In this document: in pieces, positions 47,500 to 59,696 of the stretch
How positions within the stretch are numbered: position 1 is the first letter of the stretch
How the letters are laid out: each line of letters opens with the position of its first letter
NCBI GenBank assembly: GCA_028554645.1
Contig: JAQOOI010000075.1
Location: forward strand, 620,001 to 684,000
Origin: Omphalotus guepiniiformis
Taxonomy: Eukaryota > Basidiomycota > Agaricomycetes > Agaricales > Omphalotaceae
DNA length: 64,000 nt
Reading direction: 5' to 3'
The notes under the pieces: generated by a model
The model's database searches: none
What the model was told of the DNA's origin: nothing
Seen by the model: the letters and a program-made list of their open reading frames with translations, nothing else
Position numbers and translations under genes: made by a program

Positions 47500-49736
47500 A
47501 GCGTGAGCGCATTGCAAGAGGACTAGACAGAAAACCGTTATGTCGTGTAATCCAATCAAGACATTTCTTATTTCTCAAGTGCGCTCTGCGCCTGCTCTGC
47601 GCTGTACATTCCTTCCATGACTGTTTTATTCTCGCCCCATTTGCCGACCTTGAGATTGTTCTTGTTTGTGCTCGATAAGCCCAGATTCGCGTAGGTGATA
47701 TCCAGACTACCCCCTGACTACCCTTGGTGTTTGGGGTGGGTGCACCCGACGCCGATGTCAGGATTCACTCTAGTCCCACTCGTTCATGGAGGCAGCTGTG
47801 ACTCAAATGCATTCAACGATATTCGTTCGCGAGCTTCTTCACCGTTCCTCAGGCTTGATTTATGCATACATTGGTATCCAATATAACCGAGATTGCCCAG
47901 ATTCAGCTCCAGGCTCGGAGAGGCACAAAGACAACACCTCTTCAGAAACCAATATTGCAAGGCGAACAGCACTAATACAAAAGCGCAGCGGTACTTCATT
48001 GGCTTTTGGACCTATGTCCTGATTTTATGTGAAGCTATGGCCTTGAATGCTGTTTGCGATATCTCAACGGTAACCCGTAAATTCTGCCGATGTCTGCTCC
48101 TCGAATTCTGACCTTGTACTTCCTCTTGCTTTCAGGAATAATATAAGCGCCTGCATGTTTTTCATAAAGAAGCTATCAGGAACCGCCTTCAAAGTTTCAC
48201 GGGTGCAACATATGTAGATTCCTTTGATGAAGTCATCGAAAAAATTTGAGGTCATACTGTTCCTGGCTGATCTTTGGAATGTTTCCTAAGCACCCTTCTC
48301 TTTCAATGAAAGTGTTGATCATTTCCCGAATAATTGAAAGCTACCGAGTCCGTCACGGTTGCACCACGTTGAGACTGGGCACACAGAGCAAAAGGCAAGC
48401 AAGCTTCCGCGCAGTTCATCCGAAGTTGCACCGAATATCCCTAGAGTCTGACGATGATTCTGAGTTGTCGCCGAGCGGCTGTTGCCCAGAATGACAACAC
48501 GAACGTCTGTCTTGTCGTTGAATCCCAAAGGCAGAGTCTCTCAGGGTTTACGGTACAAGGTATTCGACTTCAGCAAGTCTTCTGGGGGGAAAGGTCTCTT
48601 GGACTGCATGCCAACTGCGAGTACTTACGTACTTCATATATGCAGTCGCATCGCGCGCCGGGTGACGATTTGGCAAGCATCAGACTCGCTTTGGTATCCG
48701 GGTTACTACAGGTTACTACTACTATATGTATGTACATGTAACCACAACTTGGGCCGCGGAATGCTGGAACACGGAGATTCAGGACATTTAAGATCTAGAG
48801 ATCAAAATTAATTTCGACCCGGAGCGCTCACGGATCCTGAGTGCAGAGGAGAGGAAATTCCAAGTCGTGATGTACCCAGACGTCCGAGCAGCATACTGTA
48901 AGGTCTTTTGATATTCTCTGAGTGATAGTATACCCAGGACTTAAGTATATTGAGTCACTACAGAGTCACTACTGGTCAACCGGCCAAGAGACGCTTCATG
49001 AGCATGACGGCATAACAGCCGGGCCGCCGGCTGCTTGAGCCTCTCTTTGTCAAACTCTTCTACCAGGTTTTACCAGGTTTTATACATGTTGACGATGCAC
49101 TGTGTCCACATTCTGGCTTCGAATCATCTTTCACTGGTCGCCCTGGACCGATTGTCCGTTTTGCTCTAGGAGTTTTCACTTCATACATGGCCTTAGTTCG
49201 TCTACATAAAGCGGCTAAAGAAATATCATGGGATGGGTTTTTCCTTGTTTTTTTCATCTCACTGGGACCTTGTTACTACCATCCTCGAGGCAACCGGCGC
49301 CGATATACATCAACCCTCTTACTGTATCAGGCATGTTTTTGGTAGGCCTTTCTCTAGACCGTGATTGAACTTGCGGTCAGGAACATTCTCGTCACTCTTC
49401 CAGAAAATGAAACTTGAGGGCCTCGTAGATGATTGCCTTATTTTGACCCTGGCAAACTGGACGTGAGACTCAGAGCAACCGGTACTTTTTGCAGATACGG
49501 AGTGAGCCCTGCCAAGTATAAAAGCATGGACCCTCATAGTGGATCCCCTCACCTACGTTTACCCTTGTTCGTTGTGTGTCGTTGACGGCCTGTTCTTCTT
49601 CTCCTTTTCTTTAGACCAGGTGTCCCGTCCCCAGGCTGTGACCTGCTAGAGGTTCTCTTCTCTCGTTCTCATTCAAACGCCTCCAGGCAACCACTTTCAT
49701 TTTATATTCTGTATTCTCCGAAGATTCAAGCTCGAA
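47500..49736. other. Long intergenic region, no supported gene
   Basis: About 2.2 kb. Overlapping small open frames near 48246-48811 lack recognisable content. Short direct repeats occur (GAGTCACTA near 48953 and 48965; TACCAGGTTTTA near 49062 and 49073). The right end is a pyrimidine-rich leader with a TATA box for the next gene. Confidence 0.5.
49517..49524 (+). promoter_or_regulatory. Probable TATA box of the triplicated secreted-protein gene
   Basis: TATAAAAG about 215 bp upstream of the ATG at 49737, followed by a CT-rich leader, the pattern of strongly expressed fungal genes. Confidence 0.5.
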
Positions 49737-52700
49737 ATGTTCACTAAATCTCAAATTGGTTTCCTTGCTTTGTCTATCCTTTCTGCCTCGGAAGAGGTCT
49801 TGGGTCGCGAAAGATGGCTAGAGAGGAACAACCGAGCTGTTTTGCTTAATCCGCGTAGGTTTGGTCAAGAGCATCCTGCCGTCATCGACAAGCTTGGTGC
49901 TGCCTGTCCGGGGCAGGTTTGTGGCGTTCTCTCTGGCGCTGCTATCACGCCTCTGCTAGCTGCCCAGGGCGAGTGTACACAGCAGGACATGGCCGATCAG
50001 ATTATTGGCAGGTTCATATTCGAATTGGGAATTGCAATCTCTAATGTATATCGTTCACAGATGCCGCTGCTCAATTTGACGCTGCTACCCAAGCCAACAT
50101 GATCCAACTTGCGATCGAATATCGTCAAGTCGAGAAGAACACTCCCCCTGTTTGTCACAAAGTGTCGGATCTCATCGGGCAGTGCAACTTACATTACTGA
50201 ACACAGGACTTCACGACCAACCCTCCTACGAACCGGAACTCTGTGTTTTGCCAGAAGGCCCCGAAGAACTCGCAGCTCAACGGTTTGGTACAAGCTCAAG
50301 ATCCGGCCAATGACCCGAACATTTTCTTCGATCCCGCTTTACAAGCCTCAGTAACAAAAGGTTCTCAAGCGAATACCTTCCCATTCGGTACTGATGCATC
50401 GTAAGCTACATTCCACGAAAATCTCTTGAGTAGCGGTCCTCACTAACGAACACAGTACCTCAAGTAGCAACTCGAGTGCTACGTCCTCTGCATCGGTTGC
50501 ATCATCCAGTGCAGCTACCTCAACTGTCTCCACTGCGGCGTCAGAAACACAGGCTGATGAAGTACCTTGTGAAACGGTATTTCCATTTTCTGATCATCAC
50601 ACTCGTCTAGATCCTGACTGTGATTGACGGAATGTAGTCCATAATCACTGTAACAGTGACTAGCACCTCCTCTGTAGCTTCCACGACAGCTGCTGCAGCT
50701 ACGGCATCTGCTACAGCCATCACCGCCGCGTCTAATTCTTCAATCGGGAACTTCGGCTCCTGTACTGTTCCTCAGATAGAGTTTGGTGTCGGTTTTGACA
50801 ATCGCAAGGAGACGAGCTTCCAGCCAGTCGACCAGAGTGAGTTCAATTCCGAACAAGCTTTGTTGTATTTGGGCATTTACCCAATATCAATAGCTTCCTA
50901 CAACCACGGTTCTGCTCAAAACATCGATATCATAACGCAGTTCATTTGCGACACTCTAACCAATTCTTGTGGTGCCGACGCCACGGCTAAAGCTACCTGT
51001 GCTTCAGCTAAATCTGCCGCGGACACAGGCGCTGCAAAGACTGGTGTGCAAGCTGACTTGTTCAATGCGGTCTTTGGTATCACAACGGTAGAAGTTCCTT
51101 TATTTATATCAACCTACATGTTTACTGAGGAGGTATCTTCCGCAGAATTTCGCCGCTGTTGCCTCCGTTGATGATGTAGGAAACATAGTTCCTGGGACTG
51201 GTTCTTCCTCTGCTTCCTCTGCGTCCACAACCGCCGCCGCCTCTACGTCTAGCGCAACAGCGGTCGTCGCCGCATCCAACTCTTCTATTGGCGACTTTGG
51301 ATCCTGCACTGTACCCCAAATCGAGTTCGGTGTCGGTTTCGACAACCGCAAGGAAACTAGCTTTGAGCCGGTAGACAAAAGTGTGTGATGTTATACCTTC
51401 ACATTTCCGGTTATTGACCCAGTTCAAAGCTTCCTATAACCACGGCTCCGCTCAGGGCATCGACATCATCACTCAGTTCATTTGCGACACTTTGACCAAT
51501 TCTTGTGGTGCAGATGCCACAGCCAAAGCTACTTGTGCTTCAGCCAAAGCTGCCGCAGATACAGGCGCTGCTAAGACCGGTGCGCAAGCTGACTTGTTTA
51601 ACGCTGTCTTTGGTATTACAACGGTGAAGATATTTTTATATGCATCTCAAACCTGTTCACTCACGACGTCCGCAGAACTTTGCCGCTGTTGCATCAGTCG
51701 ATGACCAAGGAAATATCATTGCTGGAACCGGTTCCTCTTCTTCAACTGCCGCCTCCTCTGCATCCGGTGCCTCTGCAACCGCCGGGGCTGCGTCTAGCTC
51801 TTCCATTGGTGACTTCGGGTCCTGCACTGTTCCTCAGATCGAGTTTGGTGTTGGTTTCGACAATCGCAAAGAAACTAGCTTTGAGCCTGTTGACAAGAGT
51901 GTGTGATGATAATGCCTTCACATTTTCTAGTTATTGACTTAGTTCAACCAGCTTCCTACAACCACGGTTCTGCTCAGGGCATCGACATCATTACACAGTT
52001 CATTTGCGACACTTTGACCAATTCTTGTGGTGCAGATGCCACAGCCAAAGCTACTTGTGCTTCAGCCAAAGCTGCCGCAGATACAGGCGCTGCTAAGACC
52101 GGTGCGCAAGCTGACTTGTTTAACGCTGTCTTCGGTATCACCACGGTAAGGATCTTTCCATGCACTTCAAACTTTTTCGCTGACGACCTTCGCAGAACTT
52201 CGCAGCTGTTGCGTCTGTCGATGACCAAGGAAATGTCATTGCTGGGACTGGTTCCAGTACTGGCTCTGCTTCCTCAGACACCGTAAGTGCGACTGCGACT
52301 AGTGATGCCAGTGTTTCAGTTGCTGCCACAACAAGCACGGTAAGAGTGAGTTGCAACATGTAGCATGTCATTGCTAATGCAAAGATATTATTATCAGAAT
52401 GCAGCGGCTACTTCGACTGCCACTGCTGCTTCCTCAACCTCTGGCAACCTTCAAACATTCACTGGAGCTCTCGGTGGTGTTACAGCTCCCGCAGTGACTG
52501 ATCTAGGCAACGGTCAATTTCAAGTTGATGGGAACTCTGCTTTCAACAACGAGCAGAATGCATTAGTTCGTTCTTGGTACGTTTATGGTGCTTAGTATTG
52601 TATATCAAGCTCATTTTCCCCATTTTCTTCACTATCTCTTTTCCCAGTGATGTCCAGCATAACAAGTGCGCGAACGCAGCCAATGCATCGGGCAACCAAG

Positions 52701-52765
52701 GTGACTTAACCGTCGATGCGTGTGGTACTCAACAAACCCAATGCAATGCGGTGGCCACAGCTTAA
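49737..52765 (+). CDS. Secreted Cys/Ser-rich protein with a triplicated domain
   Basis: About 13 exons. A signal peptide precedes RERWLERNNR and a first domain (ACPGQVCGV...GECTQQDMADQII, then FCQKAPKNSQ). Ser/Thr/Ala linkers join three copies of a module: FGSCTVPQIEFGVGFDNRKE, an intron, HGSAQxIDIITQFICDTL, NSCGADATAKATCASAK, an intron, then NFAAVASVDD. The C-terminal domain (LQTFTGALGGVTAPAVTDLG, then a Cys pattern ending CGTQQTQCNA) is a recurrent fungal secreted domain of unknown function. Intron 1 (50008-50060) keeps the frame only with a GC donor (G|GCAGGT); the nearby GT is out of phase. Modules 2 and 3 are almost identical, including their introns. Probably an extracellular or wall-associated protein. 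A single-module paralogue lies at 58050-59503. Confidence 0.88.
50737..51206 (+). repeat. Module 1 of the intragenic triplication
   Basis: Codes for SSIGNFGSCTVPQIEF through NFAAVASVDDVGNI. Its first intron (after PVDQ) is unlike those of modules 2 and 3. Offset to module 2 is 544 bp. Confidence 0.85.
51281..51735 (+). repeat. Module 2 of the intragenic triplication
   Basis: Same exon-intron layout as module 1. Its first intron begins GTGTGTGATG, as in module 3. Offset to module 3 is 518 bp. Confidence 0.85.
51799..52255 (+). repeat. Module 3 of the intragenic triplication
   Basis: Nearly identical to module 2 in exons and similar in introns. The encoded block HGSAQGIDIITQFICDTL through AVFGITT is the same in both. 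Confidence 0.85.
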
Positions 52766-53059
52766 GTGTACTGTACTACCACAAAACCACCCAGTTTCGC
52801 AGTCATACCCCCATCATACCAATTTTTGTATTATAAGCACATTTCTTGCGTATCCTCGGCATACGAATTCACGTTAGGTCAAACATTCAATCCTATCCTG
52901 TGGGCGTGAGCGTAGTCTTCTGTAAGCAGACAAAGCAGTCGTGTAGGTCAGAGGTCAAGTCAACTTGATTTATGAATAGTTTGTATTGGTAACAAAGTCT
53001 CGAAGAACGAACTTGGAATTTCAACACAACATGCTTTTATATCAACCTGTGCAATTCAA

Positions 53060-56000
53060 CTACAGACCTGATTTTATCCAATATTTAACCCACAGTTCAG
53101 CGAGATGTTGATCCAGCAGCTCTAGATTCCTCATTCTTTGACTGAGGCGTTGCACGTTGACAGTGCTCAAGGTGTTAAGACCAGCACCTTCTACTGTACG
53201 TGATTTGACAGAGAGTCCGATCGCCTTGTCGGCTGCAGATACACTTCGTAGGAAATCAAGTAGTTTGATCCCGGGCTAAAGATACATTTTATCAGTGAGT
53301 GACTGTTCTCAGATATCCTGCGTCTCGTGTGCTTACAATTCCTTTGATGGTTTGTTCGGATGGATTCACAGCTTGCTTTTCCAATTCAGAAACCCAATCT
53401 TGGAAGGACACGAGTCTGAGAGCGTCATCGGGTAGTTCCTTCTCCCGAATAAGAGTGTCTCTGACTGCTTCGATCATCGACTGCCAGGGCACAGGTCGGG
53501 GATGAACGACGTTAACTGCTAAAGGCGGCTGTTCTGCGGCACCCACGTCGAGAATTGCGTCGGAAACAGCGTCCATTGGAAGCCAGGATATGACCTTCAG
53601 AAGCCCTTCAGTTGATGCTCAATCGATAAGGCGTTTATGAAACGTATACTCACCCCGTGAGCATTTGGTAGTATTCCAAGAGTTACACTAGACTTGACGA
53701 TGATTGGGAACCAGTCTGTCGTTGCCCAAGCACCATTCGGTTTTCCTCCCGTGACCTGTCCTATTCTGAAAGAAGTAGCTTGCAGCCCGCTCTTCGCAAG
53801 AATCTAGTTCAAGCAGAAAGATTGGGTCAGTTGATGACCAAAGAGCACAAAAAATACCTACACGCTCGACGACATACTTGCTTTCCCCGTACCCTGCCCC
53901 AACCGCATACTTTGGATCAGTGACAACCTCCTCGGGATAAGGACCTTTCGTCAGACTGTCCCACGATTGGGTAGACCCGATCGAAGATGTGAATAGAAAA
54001 CGAATTGAAGAAGCGCATCGACTTGAACGAACCAAATCGATCAAGTTTCGGGAGCCCCGGACATTTGACTCGAATGAAGAGAGTGATAAATTGAAGTCTA
54101 ATCTCCATGCATTGTGTATGACCATAGTCAAATGCTCTCGGAGCTTTAAATGGCGTACATTGAGACCCAATATTCCATTAGACAGACTAGATTAATAGTG
54201 CTCAGCTCCTCAATCATGTTCGCTGATAAACCGAGACTTGGTTGAGCGGTATCGCCTTCAAGGAACACAAGCTTTTCGGACGAAAGGAGTCCAGCATCCA
54301 AGGCCTTGTCGTGGAATCGTTCCTCGTGTCTCTGTAGCATCGACTTCCGCGTTGATGGTCGGTTCAGTGTGTACACGCGCGCTACCGAGTCCTTGCGCAG
54401 AAGGGACTCTAGCATCTGTGCCCCGAGATTTCCAGTCGAACCGGTGAGAAGAACGACAGTTTCCTGGGGCTGGTCAGTGTCTCGAGCATCTGCAATAGGC
54501 TTATCCAATCCTTGACTATATTTCGCGATCATTTCCTCGATTGCATCTTCATGGTTCTTCTCTGTATTCATTCCAGTGATCAGACCAATAATGAATCTAG
54601 CTAGGCTGTCAATAGTGGGGTAGCTATAGACCGTTGTTTGATAAATCTGTTGAGCGACGCCTCGAACAGTGGAATTTTTCGCCTTACGCAGAGCGCTGGT
54701 GATACGCAGACGGAAAACCGTGGCAGCTAGGCTACGGATGGAAATGAAGCCTTGGTCAGTCGCAATTTATCAGAAACAGGCGTGTCGTCGTTCAATGTAC
54801 CTGTCGAATCCTTGTTCAAAAATGTCCGCAGATCCAGACACCGGCGGGCCCGATAGGATGTCACAGGCTTGTTCTGTCAACCACTCTCGTAGATCTGAAA
54901 CGGTCCAGCTTTTCGGTGGTGTCACCGACTCGCTACCAGCGTTAGACTCCAGTGTTGCATATCTAAGAGATCATCATGTAGCACCAAATATGAACCGAGA
55001 TAATGTTCCACGTATAATGAGTCGATTTCTTTTTCGTACAACTTGAGTGTAGCTTTCTTGGATATAGTGCCCTTGGCGACTCGAGCACATGGTTTGTCCG
55101 ATGAGGCTATCAGAATCGTCTCTTTAAAAATCCTGCTGAAATTTGGGGCAATTTTGTTCGCTTCTTCAATAATAGGCCTGAATACCGCATCAGCGGTAGC
55201 AATATCTAACCTCAGAAGAACGTCTCACCAGATCATGTTGCGGAATTTCGAAATCTGCTCAGGGTCGTTGACGTCCACTTCATGCCCAAAGGATGGCTCA
55301 ATTAAAATTCCAGCTTGGTCACGCTGACGTCCAAACATGACTGCGCCTTGAATCCTGTGTGACGTTAATAGCAGAAACAGAGCATGTATTGATGAAGACT
55401 GACAAGAAACTTGACGAGATGATCGCCTCCATAGGACCAGGAACAGTCTTTTCTCCAGAAGAATGAATCAAGACATCGTCAGCACGACCAACGCTAAAGA
55501 ACAGATGTGAGAAAGCGAGACAACTGGAATACACAACAGCTAACTTACATCTTCCACAGACCCTTTCTTGTCGGATGAGGCTCGAAGATATCTGCAGTCG
55601 CATAACCCCGAACATCTGGCAAATTTTCAACTGCCAAACTATGAGAGGCATTCGCCTATATTATGGTAAGCCACTATACGAGATGCAAAACAAGAGACAG
55701 TACCAAAAATTGGCACTCGAATGTTCCGTCGCCTTGAGGCTCCCAGTGGATCTGGACCCGGTCAGAAAACTGGATATAATTCCAATCCTTGTCGTCCGCA
55801 GGTTCAGGTCTAAGAATTGAAGGAGCACCAAACTCCGTTCCGCCGTACATTGAACGAACCCGTACGCCTTGAGATACGAGATGATCACCCGTGGCAGGGG
55901 CTAGCGGACCACCACCGGAAATCTACAGTGGCATCACATCAATAATATTGTTTCACGAGGACAAACATGATACACTTGCGACTACTTTAAGCGAACGCAA

Positions 56001-57038
56001 TTTCGCGATGGATTCTGGAGATTGTGCCCAGACTTGCAGGAAGGCTGGAGCGATGCTGAGCGAGTCGCAATGTACGCGTTCGACATAAGGGAGTATGTTT
56101 TCCGGAGTGGGCATGATCGGCAGAGCACCTGGGTCCGAGACCACAGGAGGAAACACAGCGGTAGACAACGGAGTGTACAACGCACTGAGTATTTGTGCAA
56201 ACAGTGCCATTGCATGGAACGGTGGAAGTGACATGGTTCCTTGACGAGTGATCGGACCCTGCCTGGCTGCATCAGCATGGGCTAGAAAGCTGGTAAGATG
56301 ACCTTTCCTATTGTCATGATTGATGAGGGACCTACCGATTGATGCGTAATCCTTGAGAGCAATAAATGTCAAGGGGATAGCTTTGGGGAAGCCAGTGCTG
56401 CCTGATGAGTGTAGATACATGCCAATGTCGGCATGGTTCGTTTCTGAGACAGGTAAGGGGATGAAGGGATCCTCGACTGTCTCCTTTCCCAGCTTCGGAT
56501 ATATTTCGACGAGAGACGGGACTTCTGCAATGCTAACAGCGTAAGTGGGATGTGTCGATGATAACTCTGACTCGACGTTTTGGACGAGTTCATGTAGTGT
56601 ACTGCGCGTAACCAGCAGCCTGTGAGCAGACGCCTTCTGAAGTAGATTGATTACAGCCGATGGCGAGTTACGCGGGGAAATAGGAAAGGGCTAGAGGACC
56701 GAATGAGAGCTCGTAGAACGTGACGGCAAGGTGATACTTACAGTAAACCCGGCTTTCATCAAGCCAACGACGAGGGCGTGATAGACAATGGTATCTACAT
56801 GAGCCATTATACCAACGACCTCACGTTGAGTAGAGGGGGCGCGGTCGCCCAAAATCGCTTTCGCCGCGCGCTGGCTTCCCCGTACAAATTCAAGAAATGA
56901 TATCCTGGTGATATGATCGCTACCATCTTCAGCGTAGACAAACGCTGGGTAGTCTGGGTTATGCTTATAGTGGAAATCAAGAAGTTCGGGAATAGAGAGA
57001 TCGAGAGAAGGATAGATAAGAGCAGTGTCTGTCACCAT
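53060..57038 (-). CDS. Adenylate-forming reductase (A-T-R, NRPS-like)
   Basis: Many exons, start 57038, stop 53060-53062. It should activate a carboxylic or amino acid as an adenylate, load it on the phosphopantetheine arm and release it reductively as an aldehyde or alcohol. The A domain has SSGSTGFPKAIPLTF, SMYGGTEFGAPS and GRADDVLIHSSGEKTVPGPME. The T domain has DIFEQGFDSLAATVFRLR; its Ser codon is split by an intron (AG + C). The R domain has VVLLTGSTGNLGAQML (NADPH-binding GxTGxxG), VIHNAWRLDFN, SIRFLFTSSIG and the YGESKYVVE Tyr/Lys pair. There is no condensation domain, so it is NRPS-like, as in basidiomycete reductases of the L-alpha-aminoadipate reductase type (but not Lys2 itself, given the short form). 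The product is unknown. No other obvious biosynthetic genes lie beside it. Confidence 0.9.
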
Positions 57039-58049
57039 AGCAGATACAGGTCAAAGCCAGATACAGACGTGCCAGTGGAGAACTAGGATTCTAGTTGCAG
57101 TCGTGAGCTTTCCATTGACCTTTATATATTTAACATTTCAACAAACCCGAGTCGCAGCGGCGAACACAGGCTGAAGTCAATCTAGGTGGTGTCGGATATT
57201 CAGCAAGGATCTGTTACTCGGCTCAGATGTACTTACTTTAGATTCAAGACCAGCCCTCGTAGATAGAGTTCGGGGACGATAGGATAATTGGTACCCGAAG
57301 CATCAACAATCGCTTCATTGGGGATGGTGAAAGGGAAAACACGTTCGCAAAAAAACAGCAGCGGGGGGTCACGGGGACCTCAAAAACGACATAGCTTCAA
57401 CGGCATTCAATAGATGTGTCAGAACCAAGACCTTGGAGGCGACAGCTGGAATAATTCTGCAGCATATGTTGGGAGAGAACCGAACGAAAAAGTCAGAAGT
57501 GAACCGGGACTGCCCATGCATGTGGTGCATCGGTGAAAAGTGAGTTGAGTGTGTGTACGATCCGTAGTCCTCGCAGAAATTCTCTTTAATGAAATCAAAA
57601 TCAAGAAGACTCTAACGCCCTTCCCATCCAGAGAGTCAGAAAAAACCAAGACGTACATATGTACATCTCGACAGTTGGACAGTTGAAGTAAAAGGCGCGG
57701 CAAGCACCGGCGGCCCGGGCTTCCTGCAAAAGCCTCATGTCGTAAACTCTGCCCTTTCAAGTCAAGTTGATCTACGTTCAAGTCCTCAAGCACAAGCACA
57801 GGTTTCGAATGCCCAATAACACAGTACAGTAATAGTACAACAAGCTGGACATCGTAACGGTGTGATCGGCTATCCAATTGATCAGCAGACACCATGATTC
57901 GAGAGGTTGGCAACCGGGATTTTTTGGAATTCACCTTTGCCTTGCACTCGTCTTTCGTTGTCCTTACCTGCGACAAGCACACCTAACTGTATTCTTAAGA
58001 AATCTCGATACACCTGCTATATCTTGTCGTCGCTTCGAGGTTCAATTTG
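57039..58049. promoter_or_regulatory. Divergent intergenic region, reductase / secreted protein
   Basis: 1011 bp with both promoters. A 187-codon open frame on the minus strand (57419-57982) begins at GTG and has no recognisable content; I treat it as chance. Confidence 0.5.
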
Positions 58050-59503
58050 ATGCATGTACAAACGGTCTTCGCGTCACTTCTTCTGTCGGGAAAGGCTTTC
58101 GGTCGCGAAAAATGGCTTGAAAGAAAGAATCGTGTATCGCTCCACTCCCGTCATTCAGGACATGAACAAATTGTCTGTCCTGAATCGCAATGTGCCAGCC
58201 CTCCGTCGGAGACTAGCGCTTTTACACCTGATTCCGGCCTATCAAACATCCTCTCTTCATCTTTCAAAAGTTCCGATACTTGTGGAACTTGCGAGGTATG
58301 TACTGATTTCTCTCCATTCTACGAAATCGTGAAACAACTCAGGGTTTACTCGTCTTCCATTGCTAGTCTATTCCTACTGTCACCATTTCAGGAACGAATC
58401 CCGAGGCTGCGTCTGCTACGAATGCTGTTACCATCGTCATTGGTGGAGGAGCCGCAGCTCCTTTTTCCGTTCCATTGCAATCGATCACTTACACTACTAG
58501 CGCTGGCGCTGCTACTTCGATCATGATTGTATCTCCGGTCAGCGAATCATTCAGCTCTACTGCATCTACACCCACCGTCTCGGTACCTTCGCCGACCAGC
58601 ACTTCGTTTGGTAACTTTGGATCCTGTCCCCCTCCTGAAATACTCTTCGAAGATGATGGATTGGAGACGAGCTTCGAACCTGCCAATCGACGCAAGTACC
58701 CGTCAGATCTTGATGGTGTTGTTCTGTAGCTAATTTATTTATTAGCATTTTATGATCACGCTCCTGCCGATTTTGACACCATTGCTAAATTCATCTGCTC
58801 CACCCTCGAGAATTCGTGCGGCGCAGACGCAACCGCTCAGAACGCATGCGCTGAGGCCAAAAGTTCTGGTGATTCTCAGACTGTTGGTACTGGCAATCAA
58901 GCAGACTCGTTCAATGCACGGTTTGGCATCAGAACTGTACGTATTGAATTCGGTTCTTCGCTCACGCCTACGCTAATTGAAGTCGGCCTCAGAGTTTCTC
59001 TGTTCAGCCAGTCAACAGTAGCGGCAGTAGCAGCGATGACAATACTAGCTCTCAAGGCGACACAGACACTGCTCCCCTTAGCACAGCAAGTAGCTCCAGT
59101 CTACCCCAGTCTACCATTGGGCCTACTGTAAGTTTTTCCCTCGCGAATCCAGAGGAGCGAGACCCCCACACAACAATCTAACTCCTCCCTCCAGTCCGAT
59201 AATTTGCAAACTTTTACGGGTGCGCTCGGTGGTGTCACAGCTCCTGTAGTACGAGATATAGGCAACGGTGAGTTTAAAGTCGATGGAGATGCACAATTCA
59301 ACAAAAAGAAGGATGCATTGAATCGTTCCTGGTATGCCATCTTCATTTGTGTTCCGATGTCTGCATTCAAAATGAATACGTTTTGCAGTGCTGTTCAGCA
59401 TAACAATTGCGCAAACTCGGCCAATGCATCTGATAACAAAAGTTTCCGTGTTAATGACTGCGATGGACAACTGCAATCATGCAATGCAGCAGCGTCGAAT
59501 TAG
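58050..59503 (+). CDS. Secreted Cys/Ser-rich protein, single-module paralogue
   Basis: About six exons. A signal peptide (MHVQTVFASLLLSGKAFG) and REKWLERKNR match the 49.7-kb gene. One copy of the module follows: FGNFGSCPPPEILFEDDG, ETSFEPANR, YDHAPADFDTIAKFICSTL, NSCGADATAQNACAEAK and FGIRT. Then come a Ser/Thr linker and the shared C-terminal domain (LQTFTGALGGVTAPVV, then CAVQHNNCAN and a final Cys pair). The intron after ANR (58692-58745) is GC-AG with donor C|GCAAGT at the place where the 49.7-kb gene has GT-AG. Exon 1 joins exon 2 by a 71-bp intron (GAG|GTATGT to TAG|TCTATT). Function unknown; extracellular or wall-associated by inference. Confidence 0.86.
58692..58745 (+). other. GC-AG intron
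   Basis: Donor GCAAGT, acceptor TTATTAG, 54 bp. The join CGA C + CA TTT TAT keeps the frame and aligns with the GT-AG introns of the paralogue at the same protein position. Confidence 0.8.
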
Positions 59504-59696
59504 CGCGTACTTACTACTAGTAGAAGTAAAAATGTACCCTGCAGTATATCGATTTACTTCCGCGGCCCGTGGGACCGCGAGCAACTGTGCATGTGATAAA
59601 ACTCTCCCATTAACGCTCGCTGAAGAGAGCCAGTAGGGCATAGGGACACAGGCTTTAGCCCAGTTCGGCCCATTCTATTATTACTCTATTGATCAT

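Noticed and set aside
48246..48811. Overlapping open frames that might be a decayed gene
   Set aside because: Three overlapping frames with unrelated content and none recognisable; no evidence for a pseudogene.
57419..57982. 187-codon open frame on the minus strand
   Set aside because: Starts at GTG, has no recognisable motif or splice signals, and lies in a promoter region. One frame of this length is expected by chance in a window this size.
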